The notes beneath the pieces are model-generated. The model was given only the letters and a program-made list of their open reading frames with translations. It was not told the DNA's origin and made no database searches. The position numbers and the translations under genes were made by a program. From Candidatus Helarchaeota archaeon (lineage in GTDB: Archaea > Asgardarchaeota > Lokiarchaeia > Helarchaeales > HEL-GB-A), in contig JAEOSY010000491.1 in NCBI GenBank assembly GCA_016840125.1, positions 1 through 7,383 of the forward strand: a DNA stretch of 7,383 nt, read 5' to 3'. Position 1 is the first letter of the stretch. The number at the start of each line of letters is the position of its first letter. Positions 1 through 5,993 of the stretch are shown here, one piece after another.

Positions 1-108
1 CAGTTCGAAGTCAAAGTCTTCAGCTTCATATGGCTCATTCGTTACGATATTTGATCAAATATCGTAACGAATGAGCCATATGAAGCTGAAGACTTTGACT
101 TCGAACTG
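1..108. repeat. Perfect 108-bp palindrome (two 54-bp arms, no loop) at the left edge
   Basis: Bases 1-54 are the exact reverse complement of 55-108, with the symmetry axis between 54 and 55 inside TGATCA. There are no mismatches and no spacer. The right arm continues smoothly into an open reading frame (55-408), whereas the left arm puts a TGA in that frame at 52-54. The right arm is therefore the authentic sequence and the left arm is an inverted copy. Perfect, loopless palindromes at a contig end are typical of fold-back chimeras from multiple displacement amplification, library ligation or assembly. A real inverted repeat of this kind would be unstable in DNA. The central GATC would also fit ligation of two Sau3AI/MboI-type ends, though one in sixteen palindromes has GATC at its centre by chance. 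Confidence 0.97.
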
Positions 109-408
109 AGACTTTTCCGAGAGATTTTAACGGAAGCTGATGAAAAAATTCAAATTCTAAAAACTCACGCGGAATTTGAGCGCCTTATCCTTAATATTGA
201 CACGGTATTAAATGAAATAGAAGCATACAAGGAAATCAAAGAAGATGAACTGATTAATTTAATGAAGAAGAATCATAACATAATACTTGAGAGATCTGAC
301 ATACCCATCCTTAAAGAACTTGCCGATATTTACTATGGCGTTGATGTTCGAAAGAAAATTACAAAGACCTTAGTCGGGCAGGTCTCAGATTGGCTTGAGG
401 GGATTTAA
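55..408 (+). CDS. C-terminal part of an unrecognised helical protein (5'-truncated)
   Basis: The frame is open from 55 to the TAA at 406-408 and gives about 117 residues. It has no ATG, GTG or TTG before an internal ATG at 262, so the true start lies to the left, beyond the palindrome junction. The visible protein is rich in Glu, Lys, Leu and Ile in heptad-like spacing, for example LRLFREILTEADEKIQIL near its start. This suggests long amphipathic helices or a coiled coil. It ends with a compact segment whose last residues are VGQVSDWLEGI. There is no membrane segment, cysteine cluster or catalytic motif. I do not recognise a family and assign no function. The TAA is one base from the stop codon of the opposing kinase gene, so the two genes are convergent with no room for a separate terminator. 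Confidence 0.75.
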   Translation, partial: SNIVTNEPYEAEDFDFELRLFREILTEADEKIQILKTHAEFERLILNIDTVLNEIEAYKEIKEDELINLMKKNHNIILERSDIPILKELADIYYGVDVRKKITKTLVGQVSDWLEGI

Positions 409-409
409 C

Positions 410-1411
410 CTATAAATCGCGAATAGTGATTTCATTTTTGTGGGCTTGCATAAATTTATCTAGTTCTTCTTTTGTAGGAGAACTCTGCGCGCCTCCAAAC
501 TGAATTTTAAATCCGGCACACGCATGTGCTATAATCATTGAGTCTTTTAAAGATTTTCCTCTTAATAAACCAGAAATCAACCCAGCAGCGACCGCGTCGC
601 CTGCGCCAATTGTATCAAAAACCTTTACTTTGTAGGGGGGTACTGCAAAATATTCAGTATCGGATTTTACAATGGTTTCTTTTGATCCACCTTTAATAAT
701 TAAAGTTATAGCTTTCGGTAGAACGGATTTCAGTTTATCACTGAGCTGTACAATATCCTGCGTGGTGGATTCACCTAGCATTCGAGCCGTTTCTGGTCGA
801 TTTATGATAAGATAAGCCACATTCTCAAGGATTGGCATTAACTTCTGGTAACCCATATGAGATATAGAGCGCCCAGGATCAAAGGATACCGGGACCTTGT
901 TATGATTTGCGACACGCGCCGCTTCTCGTAGTATATTCAAATCAGTACCAGTCATGTGTAGATGTTTTGCTTGGATAATGCACCGTAAATCTAGTTGTGA
1001 AAGAGGAAAAGGTTCATTTGCTCCCAAACTTTGTATTATAATCGGATCTCCTTCTTTATTAATGAGCAACATCGAAATGCCACTCGGTCTCTGATAATTA
1101 ATTTTGATATTCGTTACATCGACGCCCTCTTTCAGTAGTTGTTGTATAATTTGTATTCCATTTTCATCAAATCCCAGAATTGTAGCTATTGAAGCTTTTA
1201 TGCCTAAACGGTTCGCAGCTACAGCAACGTTAGTAGCAGATCCTCCGGGACTGTACTGGATTTCACCTTTTATTTTAACTGAACTGTCGGGTTTAGGAAA
1301 TTCATCTACATAGCCTCTTATATCTAATAAGATGTGGCCAATCGTTGTCAATTCAGGTCTTTTAAACTCAGATTCGGAATCTCTCTTCTCAAAGCTACTC
1401 ATAATCTTCAT
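410..1411 (-). CDS. PfkB/ribokinase-family carbohydrate or nucleoside kinase
   Basis: The 333-residue protein has the usual length and both signatures of the PfkB family of cytosolic sugar and nucleoside kinases. The first is the Gly-rich GGSATNVAVAANRLG at residues 56-70, where the substrate hydroxyls bind. The second is DTIGAGDAVAAG from 266, where the GAGD anion hole carries the presumed catalytic base Asp272. FDPGR at 177-181 and the strand ending in IIKGG near 238-242 also match the family. The N-terminal region with LLDIRG near 28-33 fits the substrate-binding beta-clasp. The family transfers a phosphate from ATP (sometimes ADP) to a sugar, sugar phosphate or nucleoside, and the exact substrate cannot be read from sequence. 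AGGGG lies only one base before the first ATG but ten bases before a second ATG at 1402, so the true start may be 1402 (330 residues). The gene is transcribed divergently from the longin-like gene and may be monocistronic. Confidence 0.93.
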   Translation of the reverse strand: MKIMSSFEKRDSESEFKRPELTTIGHILLDIRGYVDEFPKPDSSVKIKGEIQYSPGGSATNVAVAANRLGIKASIATILGFDENGIQIIQQLLKEGVDVTNIKINYQRPSGISMLLINKEGDPIIIQSLGANEPFPLSQLDLRCIIQAKHLHMTGTDLNILREAARVANHNKVPVSFDPGRSISHMGYQKLMPILENVAYLIINRPETARMLGESTTQDIVQLSDKLKSVLPKAITLIIKGGSKETIVKSDTEYFAVPPYKVKVFDTIGAGDAVAAGLISGLLRGKSLKDSMIIAHACAGFKIQFGGAQSSPTKEELDKFMQAHKNEITIRDL

Positions 1412-1484
1412 ACCCCTGCTTTTTTCGTAAAAATATCCAGGTCTTTTCGTTTATTACCCTTTTTTTCTTTGGTTAGTATCTTCT

Positions 1485-1492
1485 ATTTATAA
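1485..1492 (-). promoter_or_regulatory. Candidate TATA box for the PfkB kinase gene
   Basis: On the minus strand this reads TTATAAAT, a good match to an archaeal TATA element. Initiation about 25 bases downstream would fall near 1463 and leave a leader of roughly 50-60 bases before the kinase start. The surrounding DNA is AT-rich, so a chance match is possible. Confidence 0.45.
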
Positions 1493-1536
1493 TAACTTTA
1501 ACATGCTTACATCCTTTTTTATGGATTTTAAAGTTA
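1493..1536. repeat. 9-bp inverted repeat between the divergent promoters
   Basis: TAACTTTAA at 1493-1501 is the exact reverse complement of TTAAAGTTA at 1528-1536, with a 26-base spacer. It directly abuts the kinase TATA candidate and lies about 35 bases upstream of the TATA candidate of the opposite gene. This is a reasonable place for a shared regulator to bind, but an AT-rich stretch of this size can produce such a repeat by chance. Confidence 0.35.
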
Positions 1537-1563
1537 AGGTTTTAAATTTGCTCTTATCAAAAA

Positions 1564-1578
1564 AAAGAAAATTTAAAT
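1564..1578 (+). promoter_or_regulatory. Candidate BRE/TATA promoter of the longin-like gene and its operon
   Basis: A purine-rich AAAGAAA (1564-1570), resembling a TFB-recognition element, is followed at once by ATTTAAAT (1571-1578), a TATA-like box. Initiation would be expected near 1600, giving a leader of about 45 bases. No convincing Shine-Dalgarno precedes the ATG at 1647. Confidence 0.55.
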
Positions 1579-1646
1579 GCGAAAATTCATAATAGAAACA
1601 TCAATCCATTCTAAAAACAATCATTTCATTATCGTTCCTCAATAGA

Positions 1647-3386
1647 ATGGCGATTTCTAATATAAAACCTCTTTTATTAAATAAAATCAGGACCGAAGGG
1701 AAAGCGGTGAAGGTAGAAAAGACTGAAGGGATCCTTGACGGAGTTATCTATTCGACATTATCTGAATTAGGTCCGAGACCGCACGTTTGGTTTCCTGAAA
1801 CATTGACGTACAATAAAATTCTTGAGATCGTGATTAAGTTTACATCATATATTTCAGTAGGCGGCGCTGATTGGACTGGTAAGATATCCATTCTTCCGTT
1901 TCCAGCTTATAAAGTGCTGGGTTTGACTTATTTTTATGAAGAATCTTCTTCAGATAAGCCTGAAAAGACCAATACTGCCACTATTACGCTTTTAATCAAT
2001 GAAGATCATAGCAACTTCTTCTATCAGAACATGGAAAAACTGAAGCAAGATCTTGAGGCACTTGGTGAAGAATTAAATAAGGAGACTACTCGGAAAAGGT
2101 TAATTTTATCTCGATTTTATTTTAATTTAGTTGAATTCGTGAATCGTTATCAGGCTATTCAGAAAATTACCGATATTCAAGAACCGCTTGACGAAGCAGG
2201 TACAAATTGTGTGCTGCTTTCCTACTTTCATAGCAAAATCGGACCAAAACCATTTTACTGTTATCCAGAGGATATTCTTGATAAAGAACAACAGTATCGG
2301 ACTGCCAAAGAATTGGAACTGAATTTTGAGCAGGGATTCTTTACACGTTCATATCCAGATTATAAAGTTCTTCATTATTATTTCGAACTTCCGTCTGAAT
2401 GGGCACGTGGAAAGAGTGAAATGTGCCTTATCTCATTAATCTTCGGAAAGATGCCTTCTAAAGAAACCATTAATGTTATTTCATTCCGACTGGCAGATCT
2501 CATTGATAAACTCGCCAAGAAACCAAGAATCTCTATGGGATTTTATAAACATGGTTATGGGATCAAAAATAATCTCGAAGAAATCGAGCAAATGCACCAA
2601 TACCTCCATGATTGGGTCATCGAAGTCTATAAGGCTTGCATTGAGGAACATAAAGAAACCTCTTCTGAAGTAAAATTTTCTAATATTTTACGAGATTACA
2701 ATCGTGTAAGGCTAGTGGAGAAACTTTCTGAGGGATCCATGGAGTTGACGGAACTCCATCAATGGATCCGGGAGAATCTTGGGGAAAATGCCGACCCTCT
2801 AGCGCTTATTTCACCCTTAGTTGATTTTGGATTCGCACTTGTTAATGAAATATCAGGACGGAATCATATAATCCTTCTTAAAGAACTCCATGTATATCGA
2901 ATCACCCCCTCATCCACTTTGGAGAAACTTAAATCACTTGAATCAATATACCCGGATTTGCTTGAATTATATGAAACAGAAGTTCAACGATTTTTCCGTA
3001 GATATAAACCCACCCGGCGCGATACGGTTTTTCTCTCAAGACTCGTTTTCGATAGTGTTAATTATGTGATTATTTCAATGCTCCGAGAAGGAGGCGTCTT
3101 TTTAAAAGCGGATTTCGAAGAAGCACTTAGTGAAGATATACGGGACTTAGCCCTCGATAATATCGAATTCCTGAAAGAGCAGGATTTAATCACCGAGATA
3201 GAGGCCCATAATGAGCTTTTCATCCTTCTTAAAACGGATATTAAATTTGTTAGTACTATTCCAAAATACCTGCTTTCCGAGAAGAAAGACGAACGTCCTA
3301 TACCAGATGCGCTGGGACAGGCACTCATTAATATCTCGAAAGCACCAGACCGGATTCGAAATATTTTTAAACGCTGGTTTTCCTAA
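1647..3386 (+). CDS. Tandem longin/roadblock-like protein with C-terminal winged-helix-like regions
   Basis: This 579-residue protein appears to hold two copies of a longin/roadblock-like module. Module 1 (about 30-145) has GPRPHVWFPE at 42-51, a helix, KVLGLTYFYE from 89, the strand ATITLLI from 111 and a long amphipathic helix. Module 2 (about 187-292) repeats the order with GPKPFYCYPE at 199-208, KVLHYYFELP from 240, the strand MCLISLIFG from 259 and a closing helix. Residues about 345-420 and 463-545 each have the helix-helix-helix-strand pattern of winged-helix domains. There is no signal peptide or membrane segment, and it ends in a basic IRNIFKRWFS tail. Longin and roadblock folds usually act as small-GTPase partners or regulators and are numerous in Asgard archaea; the winged-helix regions could bind DNA or protein. 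The role here is unknown. The alternative is divergent families that share only this secondary-structure order. The frame is certain, but the lack of a Shine-Dalgarno leaves the start slightly open. Confidence 0.8.
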   Translation: MAISNIKPLLLNKIRTEGKAVKVEKTEGILDGVIYSTLSELGPRPHVWFPETLTYNKILEIVIKFTSYISVGGADWTGKISILPFPAYKVLGLTYFYEESSSDKPEKTNTATITLLINEDHSNFFYQNMEKLKQDLEALGEELNKETTRKRLILSRFYFNLVEFVNRYQAIQKITDIQEPLDEAGTNCVLLSYFHSKIGPKPFYCYPEDILDKEQQYRTAKELELNFEQGFFTRSYPDYKVLHYYFELPSEWARGKSEMCLISLIFGKMPSKETINVISFRLADLIDKLAKKPRISMGFYKHGYGIKNNLEEIEQMHQYLHDWVIEVYKACIEEHKETSSEVKFSNILRDYNRVRLVEKLSEGSMELTELHQWIRENLGENADPLALISPLVDFGFALVNEISGRNHIILLKELHVYRITPSSTLEKLKSLESIYPDLLELYETEVQRFFRRYKPTRRDTVFLSRLVFDSVNYVIISMLREGGVFLKADFEEALSEDIRDLALDNIEFLKEQDLITEIEAHNELFILLKTDIKFVSTIPKYLLSEKKDERPIPDALGQALINISKAPDRIRNIFKRWFS

Positions 3387-3425
3387 GTCTATCTTCTAAA
3401 AAATATAGCCCATTAAATCTACAAC

Positions 3426-3431
3426 AGGTGA
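3426..3431 (+). promoter_or_regulatory. Shine-Dalgarno that sets the flavoprotein start at 3440
   Basis: AGGTGA is a strong match to the archaeal anti-Shine-Dalgarno and lies eight bases before ATG at 3440. The longest open frame begins at a GTG (3428) inside this very motif, which cannot be both ribosome-binding site and start codon. Confidence 0.8.
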
Positions 3432-3439
3432 AATTGCTA

Positions 3440-4480
3440 ATGTACGATGTTATCATTGTTGGAGCTGGTCCTGCTGGCTCTATGCTCGCAAAAAAGCTCG
3501 CGGATGCTGATTTAAAGGTTCTAGTCATTGAACAGAAGAAATTACCACGGCATAAAATGTGTTCGGGAGTAATTAGTTCATTCGCCCGGAGAGTTCTTAA
3601 AAAGGAGGGAATTGGTGAGGTTCCAGATATCCTTTGCTGCCATCCCAAAAAGATCAAAGGTGCTCATGTTTACCCTATGAAGGGACAACCACCCCAAAAG
3701 CTTCGCGAGAATTCTCATAATGTATGGCGCTCTGATTTCGATTTTTGGCTTGCTACGAAAGCTTCGGAGGCGGGTGCTGAAATCCTGGATCAAACAAAAT
3801 ATGTCGAGTTTACTGAAGATAAGGATGCAATTCAGGTTAGATTAAAAACGATCTTTGGAGACCAAACAAAAAAATGCAGATTTTTAGTAGGCGCGGATAG
3901 TGGGACCAGTTCTATTCGGAGAAGCTTGTTTCCCGATGAAAAAATAACTTGGTTTTCAGTATATCAGGAGTATTGGAAAGGGGAAATTGACCTTGATCCC
4001 CAATATCTTCACACCTTCCTCGATCCAGAATTCTCAGAATTTTTTGCGTTAATGAACGTTAAAACAGGTTCCAAGGGAAAATATATCATTATCAATACGA
4101 ATGCTTTAAAGGGGAGCACGATCCCTACTTATTATAGTGCATTTCAAGAGTATCTTGAGGAAGCCTGTGGTTTTCGCGGGGAGAAGCTCCTTTTTAAAGA
4201 AGCCTGTACATCACCAAAATTCTTTGATAACGCTTATGAATATAAATTTGGAAGGAATAATGTCTTATTAATCGGCGAAGCTGCGGGATTATTCAATGTT
4301 TTTGCGGAGGGGATTTCACCAGCTTTGACAAGTGCGGTAAATGCTAGCGCTGCCATCCTCGAGGGAGAAGATCAAGTCCTCGACCGCTATAAGCAAAAGG
4401 TCCAACCACTCTGCAAGAGTTTGAAAATTGGTTGGGAAGCTTTAGTAGAAATGTTCCCAAATTTCATCTCAAAATATTAG
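3440..4480 (+). CDS. Geranylgeranyl-reductase-family FAD-dependent oxidoreductase
   Basis: The 346-residue protein starts with a Rossmann FAD-binding fold (DVIIVGAGPAG, residues 3-13) whose acidic strand end, VLVIEQ, finishes at 32. PRHKMCSG (36-43) corresponds to the conserved cysteine region of the family. VGADSGTSSIRR (150-161) and LLIGEAAGLFNVFAEGIS (276-293) match the further FAD-binding motifs of the geranylgeranyl reductase/PHBH-like group. In archaea this family saturates the isoprenoid chains of membrane lipids or related prenyl compounds, as soluble or membrane-associated flavoproteins. The aromatic YxWxFP substrate-channel motif is not evident: the matching area around 196-206 reads EFSEFFALMNV. 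The substrate may therefore differ, and another role such as a distinct prenyl or hydroxylase-type reaction is possible. It lies 53 bp after the longin-like gene on the same strand, probably in one operon, and the Shine-Dalgarno at 3426 sets the ATG start. Confidence 0.85.
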   Translation: MYDVIIVGAGPAGSMLAKKLADADLKVLVIEQKKLPRHKMCSGVISSFARRVLKKEGIGEVPDILCCHPKKIKGAHVYPMKGQPPQKLRENSHNVWRSDFDFWLATKASEAGAEILDQTKYVEFTEDKDAIQVRLKTIFGDQTKKCRFLVGADSGTSSIRRSLFPDEKITWFSVYQEYWKGEIDLDPQYLHTFLDPEFSEFFALMNVKTGSKGKYIIINTNALKGSTIPTYYSAFQEYLEEACGFRGEKLLFKEACTSPKFFDNAYEYKFGRNNVLLIGEAAGLFNVFAEGISPALTSAVNASAAILEGEDQVLDRYKQKVQPLCKSLKIGWEALVEMFPNFISKY

Positions 4481-4566
4481 CGGACTTTTGATGGAATCTA
4501 GATGCCCGAACGCTTGCATATATTCAAAAAATGGAATCTATTCTTGGATTATCTACCTTGCATTTA

Positions 4567-4583
4567 AAGAAAAGAAAAAAAAA
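4567..4583 (-). terminator. T-rich terminator of the TFB gene
   Basis: Immediately after the TAA of TFB the minus strand reads nine Ts, then CTTTTCTTT. Archaeal RNA polymerase terminates at such oligo-T tracts without needing a hairpin. The position directly after the stop codon in a convergent gap supports the call. Confidence 0.7.
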
Positions 4584-5534
4584 TTAGACTTCGACTTTAA
4601 GTTTTAATTTCTTCACGAGTTCCTTATAGCGATTGCGCACGGTGACTTCCGTGACATGTGCGACCTTAGAAATTTCACGTTGGGTGCGACGCTCGCCCTC
4701 TTGGATTCCGATGATATAGATACATGCGGCGGCTAAACCTGTTGGATCTTTACCGGCTGTCAGTCCGAAATCACGTGCTTTTTCGAGTAACTCACAAACC
4801 TTTTGTTGCACGCGACCTGAGAGCTCAAGTTCTTCTCCGAACCGTGAAACATAATCGATGGGGGATGCAATGGGCATATGAATGTTAAGATGATCTACAA
4901 TTAGACGATAGCTTCGCCCTAGCTCTTTTCGCTTGATACTGGTGTAGGAGCATATTTCATCGAGCGTGCGGGGTACTTTCCGGATACGACAAGAGGCATA
5001 AATAGACGCTGCTACCATCGCCGATATCGATCGTCCGCGAATAATGCGCCGTTCTATCGCTCGGCGGTAAATCACCGCTGCGGTCTCCTTTACACTTTTC
5101 GGAATTCCTAGCTGACTGGATAAACGATCCAACTCGTTCATCGCAATAACTAGATTGCGCGCAATGGACGAATGGACTCGAGTCCGAATTTGCCACTTTC
5201 GGAGCCGGTATATTTGGGCACGCCGACTTGGTGGGAGTTTTTTTCCAAAATAATCTTTGTCGTGCCAATCAATCATTGTGGAGAGACCTTTATCATGCAC
5301 AGTAAAAGTAGCAGGGGCACCAACTCGACTACGTTTCTCGCGTTCATCATTAGTAAAAGCTCGCCATTCAGGACCATTATCTACAATGCGTTCAGTAACG
5401 ACCACACCACAATTTGAACAGATCTGTTCTCCACGTGATGTATCGTTTATAATATCAGCCGATCCACATTCGGGACAATCTGTACCCTCGGGTTCGTCAA
5501 TCACTGGGAGGGGTCTTGTTTTTAAAACAACCAA
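4584..5534 (-). CDS. tfb: Transcription initiation factor B (TFB, archaeal TFIIB homolog)
   Basis: The 316-residue protein has the complete family architecture at the usual length. An N-terminal zinc ribbon has CPEC at 20-23 and CSNC at 39-42. The B-reader and linker follow (GPEWRAF at 54-60, RSRVGAP at 68-74, GLSTMIDW at 83-90). Two cyclin repeats lie at about 125-210 and 220-306, and a helix-turn-helix in the second (about 285-305) reads the BRE. TFB joins TBP on the promoter and recruits and positions RNA polymerase, so it is an essential nuclear-type initiation factor. An in-frame TAA directly precedes the first codon, which is TTG; GAGG ten bases upstream supports it, and the next usable start, a GTG at codon 11, has no Shine-Dalgarno. 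The zinc ribbon is intact either way. The gene is convergent with the flavoprotein gene and ends in a T-tract. By eye it is more GC-rich than its neighbours, as expected for a conserved, well-expressed gene. Confidence 0.98.
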   Translation of the reverse strand: MVVLKTRPLPVIDEPEGTDCPECGSADIINDTSRGEQICSNCGVVVTERIVDNGPEWRAFTNDEREKRSRVGAPATFTVHDKGLSTMIDWHDKDYFGKKLPPSRRAQIYRLRKWQIRTRVHSSIARNLVIAMNELDRLSSQLGIPKSVKETAAVIYRRAIERRIIRGRSISAMVAASIYASCRIRKVPRTLDEICSYTSIKRKELGRSYRLIVDHLNIHMPIASPIDYVSRFGEELELSGRVQQKVCELLEKARDFGLTAGKDPTGLAAACIYIIGIQEGERRTQREISKVAHVTEVTVRNRYKELVKKLKLKVEV

Positions 5535-5544
5535 TTATCTCAAG

Positions 5545-5548
5545 CCTC
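5545..5548 (-). promoter_or_regulatory. Weak Shine-Dalgarno supporting the TTG start of TFB
   Basis: On the minus strand this is GAGG, ten bases before the TTG at 5534. It is short, but no other start in the region has a better site. Confidence 0.45.
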
Positions 5549-5584
5549 AGATTCATAAATTGCAATTTTTACTATAAACAAGGT

Positions 5585-5602
5585 ATGTTCACACTTGAAC
5601 AT
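5585..5602. repeat. Inverted repeat ATGTTCA-N4-TGAACAT, operator-like
   Basis: Two perfect 7-bp arms flank CACT, 51 bp upstream of the TFB start. The half-site ATGTTCA recurs at 5632-5638. Size and symmetry are those of a dimeric repressor site. It lies between the TFB start and the TATA candidate at 5642-5649, where bound protein could affect TFB transcription. Function is inferred. Confidence 0.5.
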
Positions 5603-5620
5603 CAAATGCTAGATTTCTAA

Positions 5621-5639
5621 CATTTTGAATAATGTTCAA
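5621..5639. repeat. First copy of a TTGAA-N5-TTCAA element
   Basis: CATTTTGAATA at 5621-5631 is followed by TTCAA at 5635-5639. The same 11-base word and the same TTCAA spacing recur at 5714-5732, 93 bp downstream. The shared core is TTGAATAnTnTTCAA, with TTGAA and TTCAA as inverted halves. A duplicated symmetric word inside a promoter region suggests paired operator sites. Confidence 0.5.
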
Positions 5640-5641
5640 TT

Positions 5642-5649
5642 TTTATAAA
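5642..5649 (-). promoter_or_regulatory. Candidate TATA box for TFB
   Basis: TTTATAAA would place initiation near 5620 and leave a leader of about 85 bases. A second candidate, TTTATAGT on the minus strand at 5571-5578, would give a leader of only about 15 bases. I cannot choose between them from sequence alone. The box is self-complementary, so its direction is also uncertain. Confidence 0.35.
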
Positions 5650-5711
5650 GCTTATTGTGGATTATATATCTCTATTTAAATAGTGCAGAAATATGTGGAT
5701 ATTGAATCTTA

Positions 5712-5753
5712 TTCATTTTGAATACTTTTCAAAATGAAAGATGTTTTTTTTTT
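5712..5753 (+). terminator. 11-bp-arm hairpin followed by a T10 tract
   Basis: TTCATTTTGAA (5712-5722) and TTCAAAATGAA (5728-5738) are perfect reverse complements around a five-base loop, TACTT. After five bases a run of ten Ts begins (5744-5753). On the plus strand this has the form of an intrinsic terminator, yet no plus-strand gene lies upstream of it in this gap. It may end a short RNA or antisense transcript, or be an operator, since its left part is the second copy of the TTGAA-N5-TTCAA element. The stem is very AT-rich. Confidence 0.4.
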
Positions 5754-5778
5754 GATACTCAAAATTGAGTTAAATTCC

Positions 5779-5787
5779 TTATAAAAG
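5779..5787 (+). promoter_or_regulatory. TATA-like box with no close downstream gene
   Basis: TTATAAAAG is a good plus-strand archaeal TATA match. Initiation near 5806 would give a leader of almost 200 bases before the CapA-type gene, or a short non-coding RNA. A chance match is possible in such AT-rich DNA. Confidence 0.25.
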
Positions 5788-5957
5788 TGTTTCCATTTTT
5801 GAAATGAAAGTAAAATTGCGAATTACTTTTTAAAAAAATTGATGATTTGAAAAATTCGCGCCTTTTTCATAACACAGTTATCACAGATTGAGGGGATTGA
5901 CATTAGTTTAATAATTCTATTTGTGCTAGAAAAACGTTGTTTAAGTATTTGATTTCC

Positions 5958-5971
5958 AATATTTAAATATT
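5958..5971 (+). promoter_or_regulatory. Candidate TATA element of the CapA-type gene
   Basis: AATATTTAAATATT is a perfect 14-bp palindrome containing ATTTAAAT, the same core as the TATA candidate of the longin-like gene. Initiation about 25 bases downstream would fall near 5990, just upstream of the start codon at 6002, so the transcript would have a very short leader. Confidence 0.5.
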
Positions 5972-5987
5972 ATAAGGATTAAAAAAA

Positions 5988-5993
5988 GGAGAT
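5988..5993 (+). promoter_or_regulatory. Shine-Dalgarno of the CapA-type gene
   Basis: GGAGAT follows a run of seven As. Its GGAG ends ten bases before ATG at 6002, which supports that start. If transcription begins near 5990 the site would be cut off, so initiation may lie slightly further upstream. Confidence 0.65.

Noticed and set aside
1..108. Palindrome as an insertion-sequence end, origin or natural hairpin
   Set aside because: There is no transposase, target duplication or loop, and the perfect symmetry breaks a reading frame exactly at its axis, which fits a chimera better.
1104..1313. 69-codon open frame opposite the kinase N-terminal half
   Set aside because: It is antisense to the conserved PfkB signature region and shows no protein motif of its own.
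3428..3430. GTG as start of the flavoprotein gene, giving 350 residues
   Set aside because: The GTG is part of the Shine-Dalgarno AGGTGA, and the ATG at 3440 has ideal spacing and gives the usual family N-terminus MYDVIIVGAGPAG.
4491..4540. Direct repeat ATGGAATCTA at 4491-4500 and 4531-4540 in the convergent gap
   Set aside because: It is a single 10-base duplication with no symmetry, no target-site context and no gene between the copies; it could be chance.
5257..5577. 106-codon open frame on the plus strand opposite the start of TFB
   Set aside because: It lies almost wholly antisense to the conserved zinc ribbon and linker of TFB, has Ser/Arg-rich sequence typical of a shadow frame, and has no convincing ribosome-binding site.
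5818..5859. GCGAATT / AATTCGC inverted repeat with a 28-base loop
   Set aside because: The arms are only 7 bp with a long AT-rich spacer and no T tract or gene context, so it is not distinguishable from chance.
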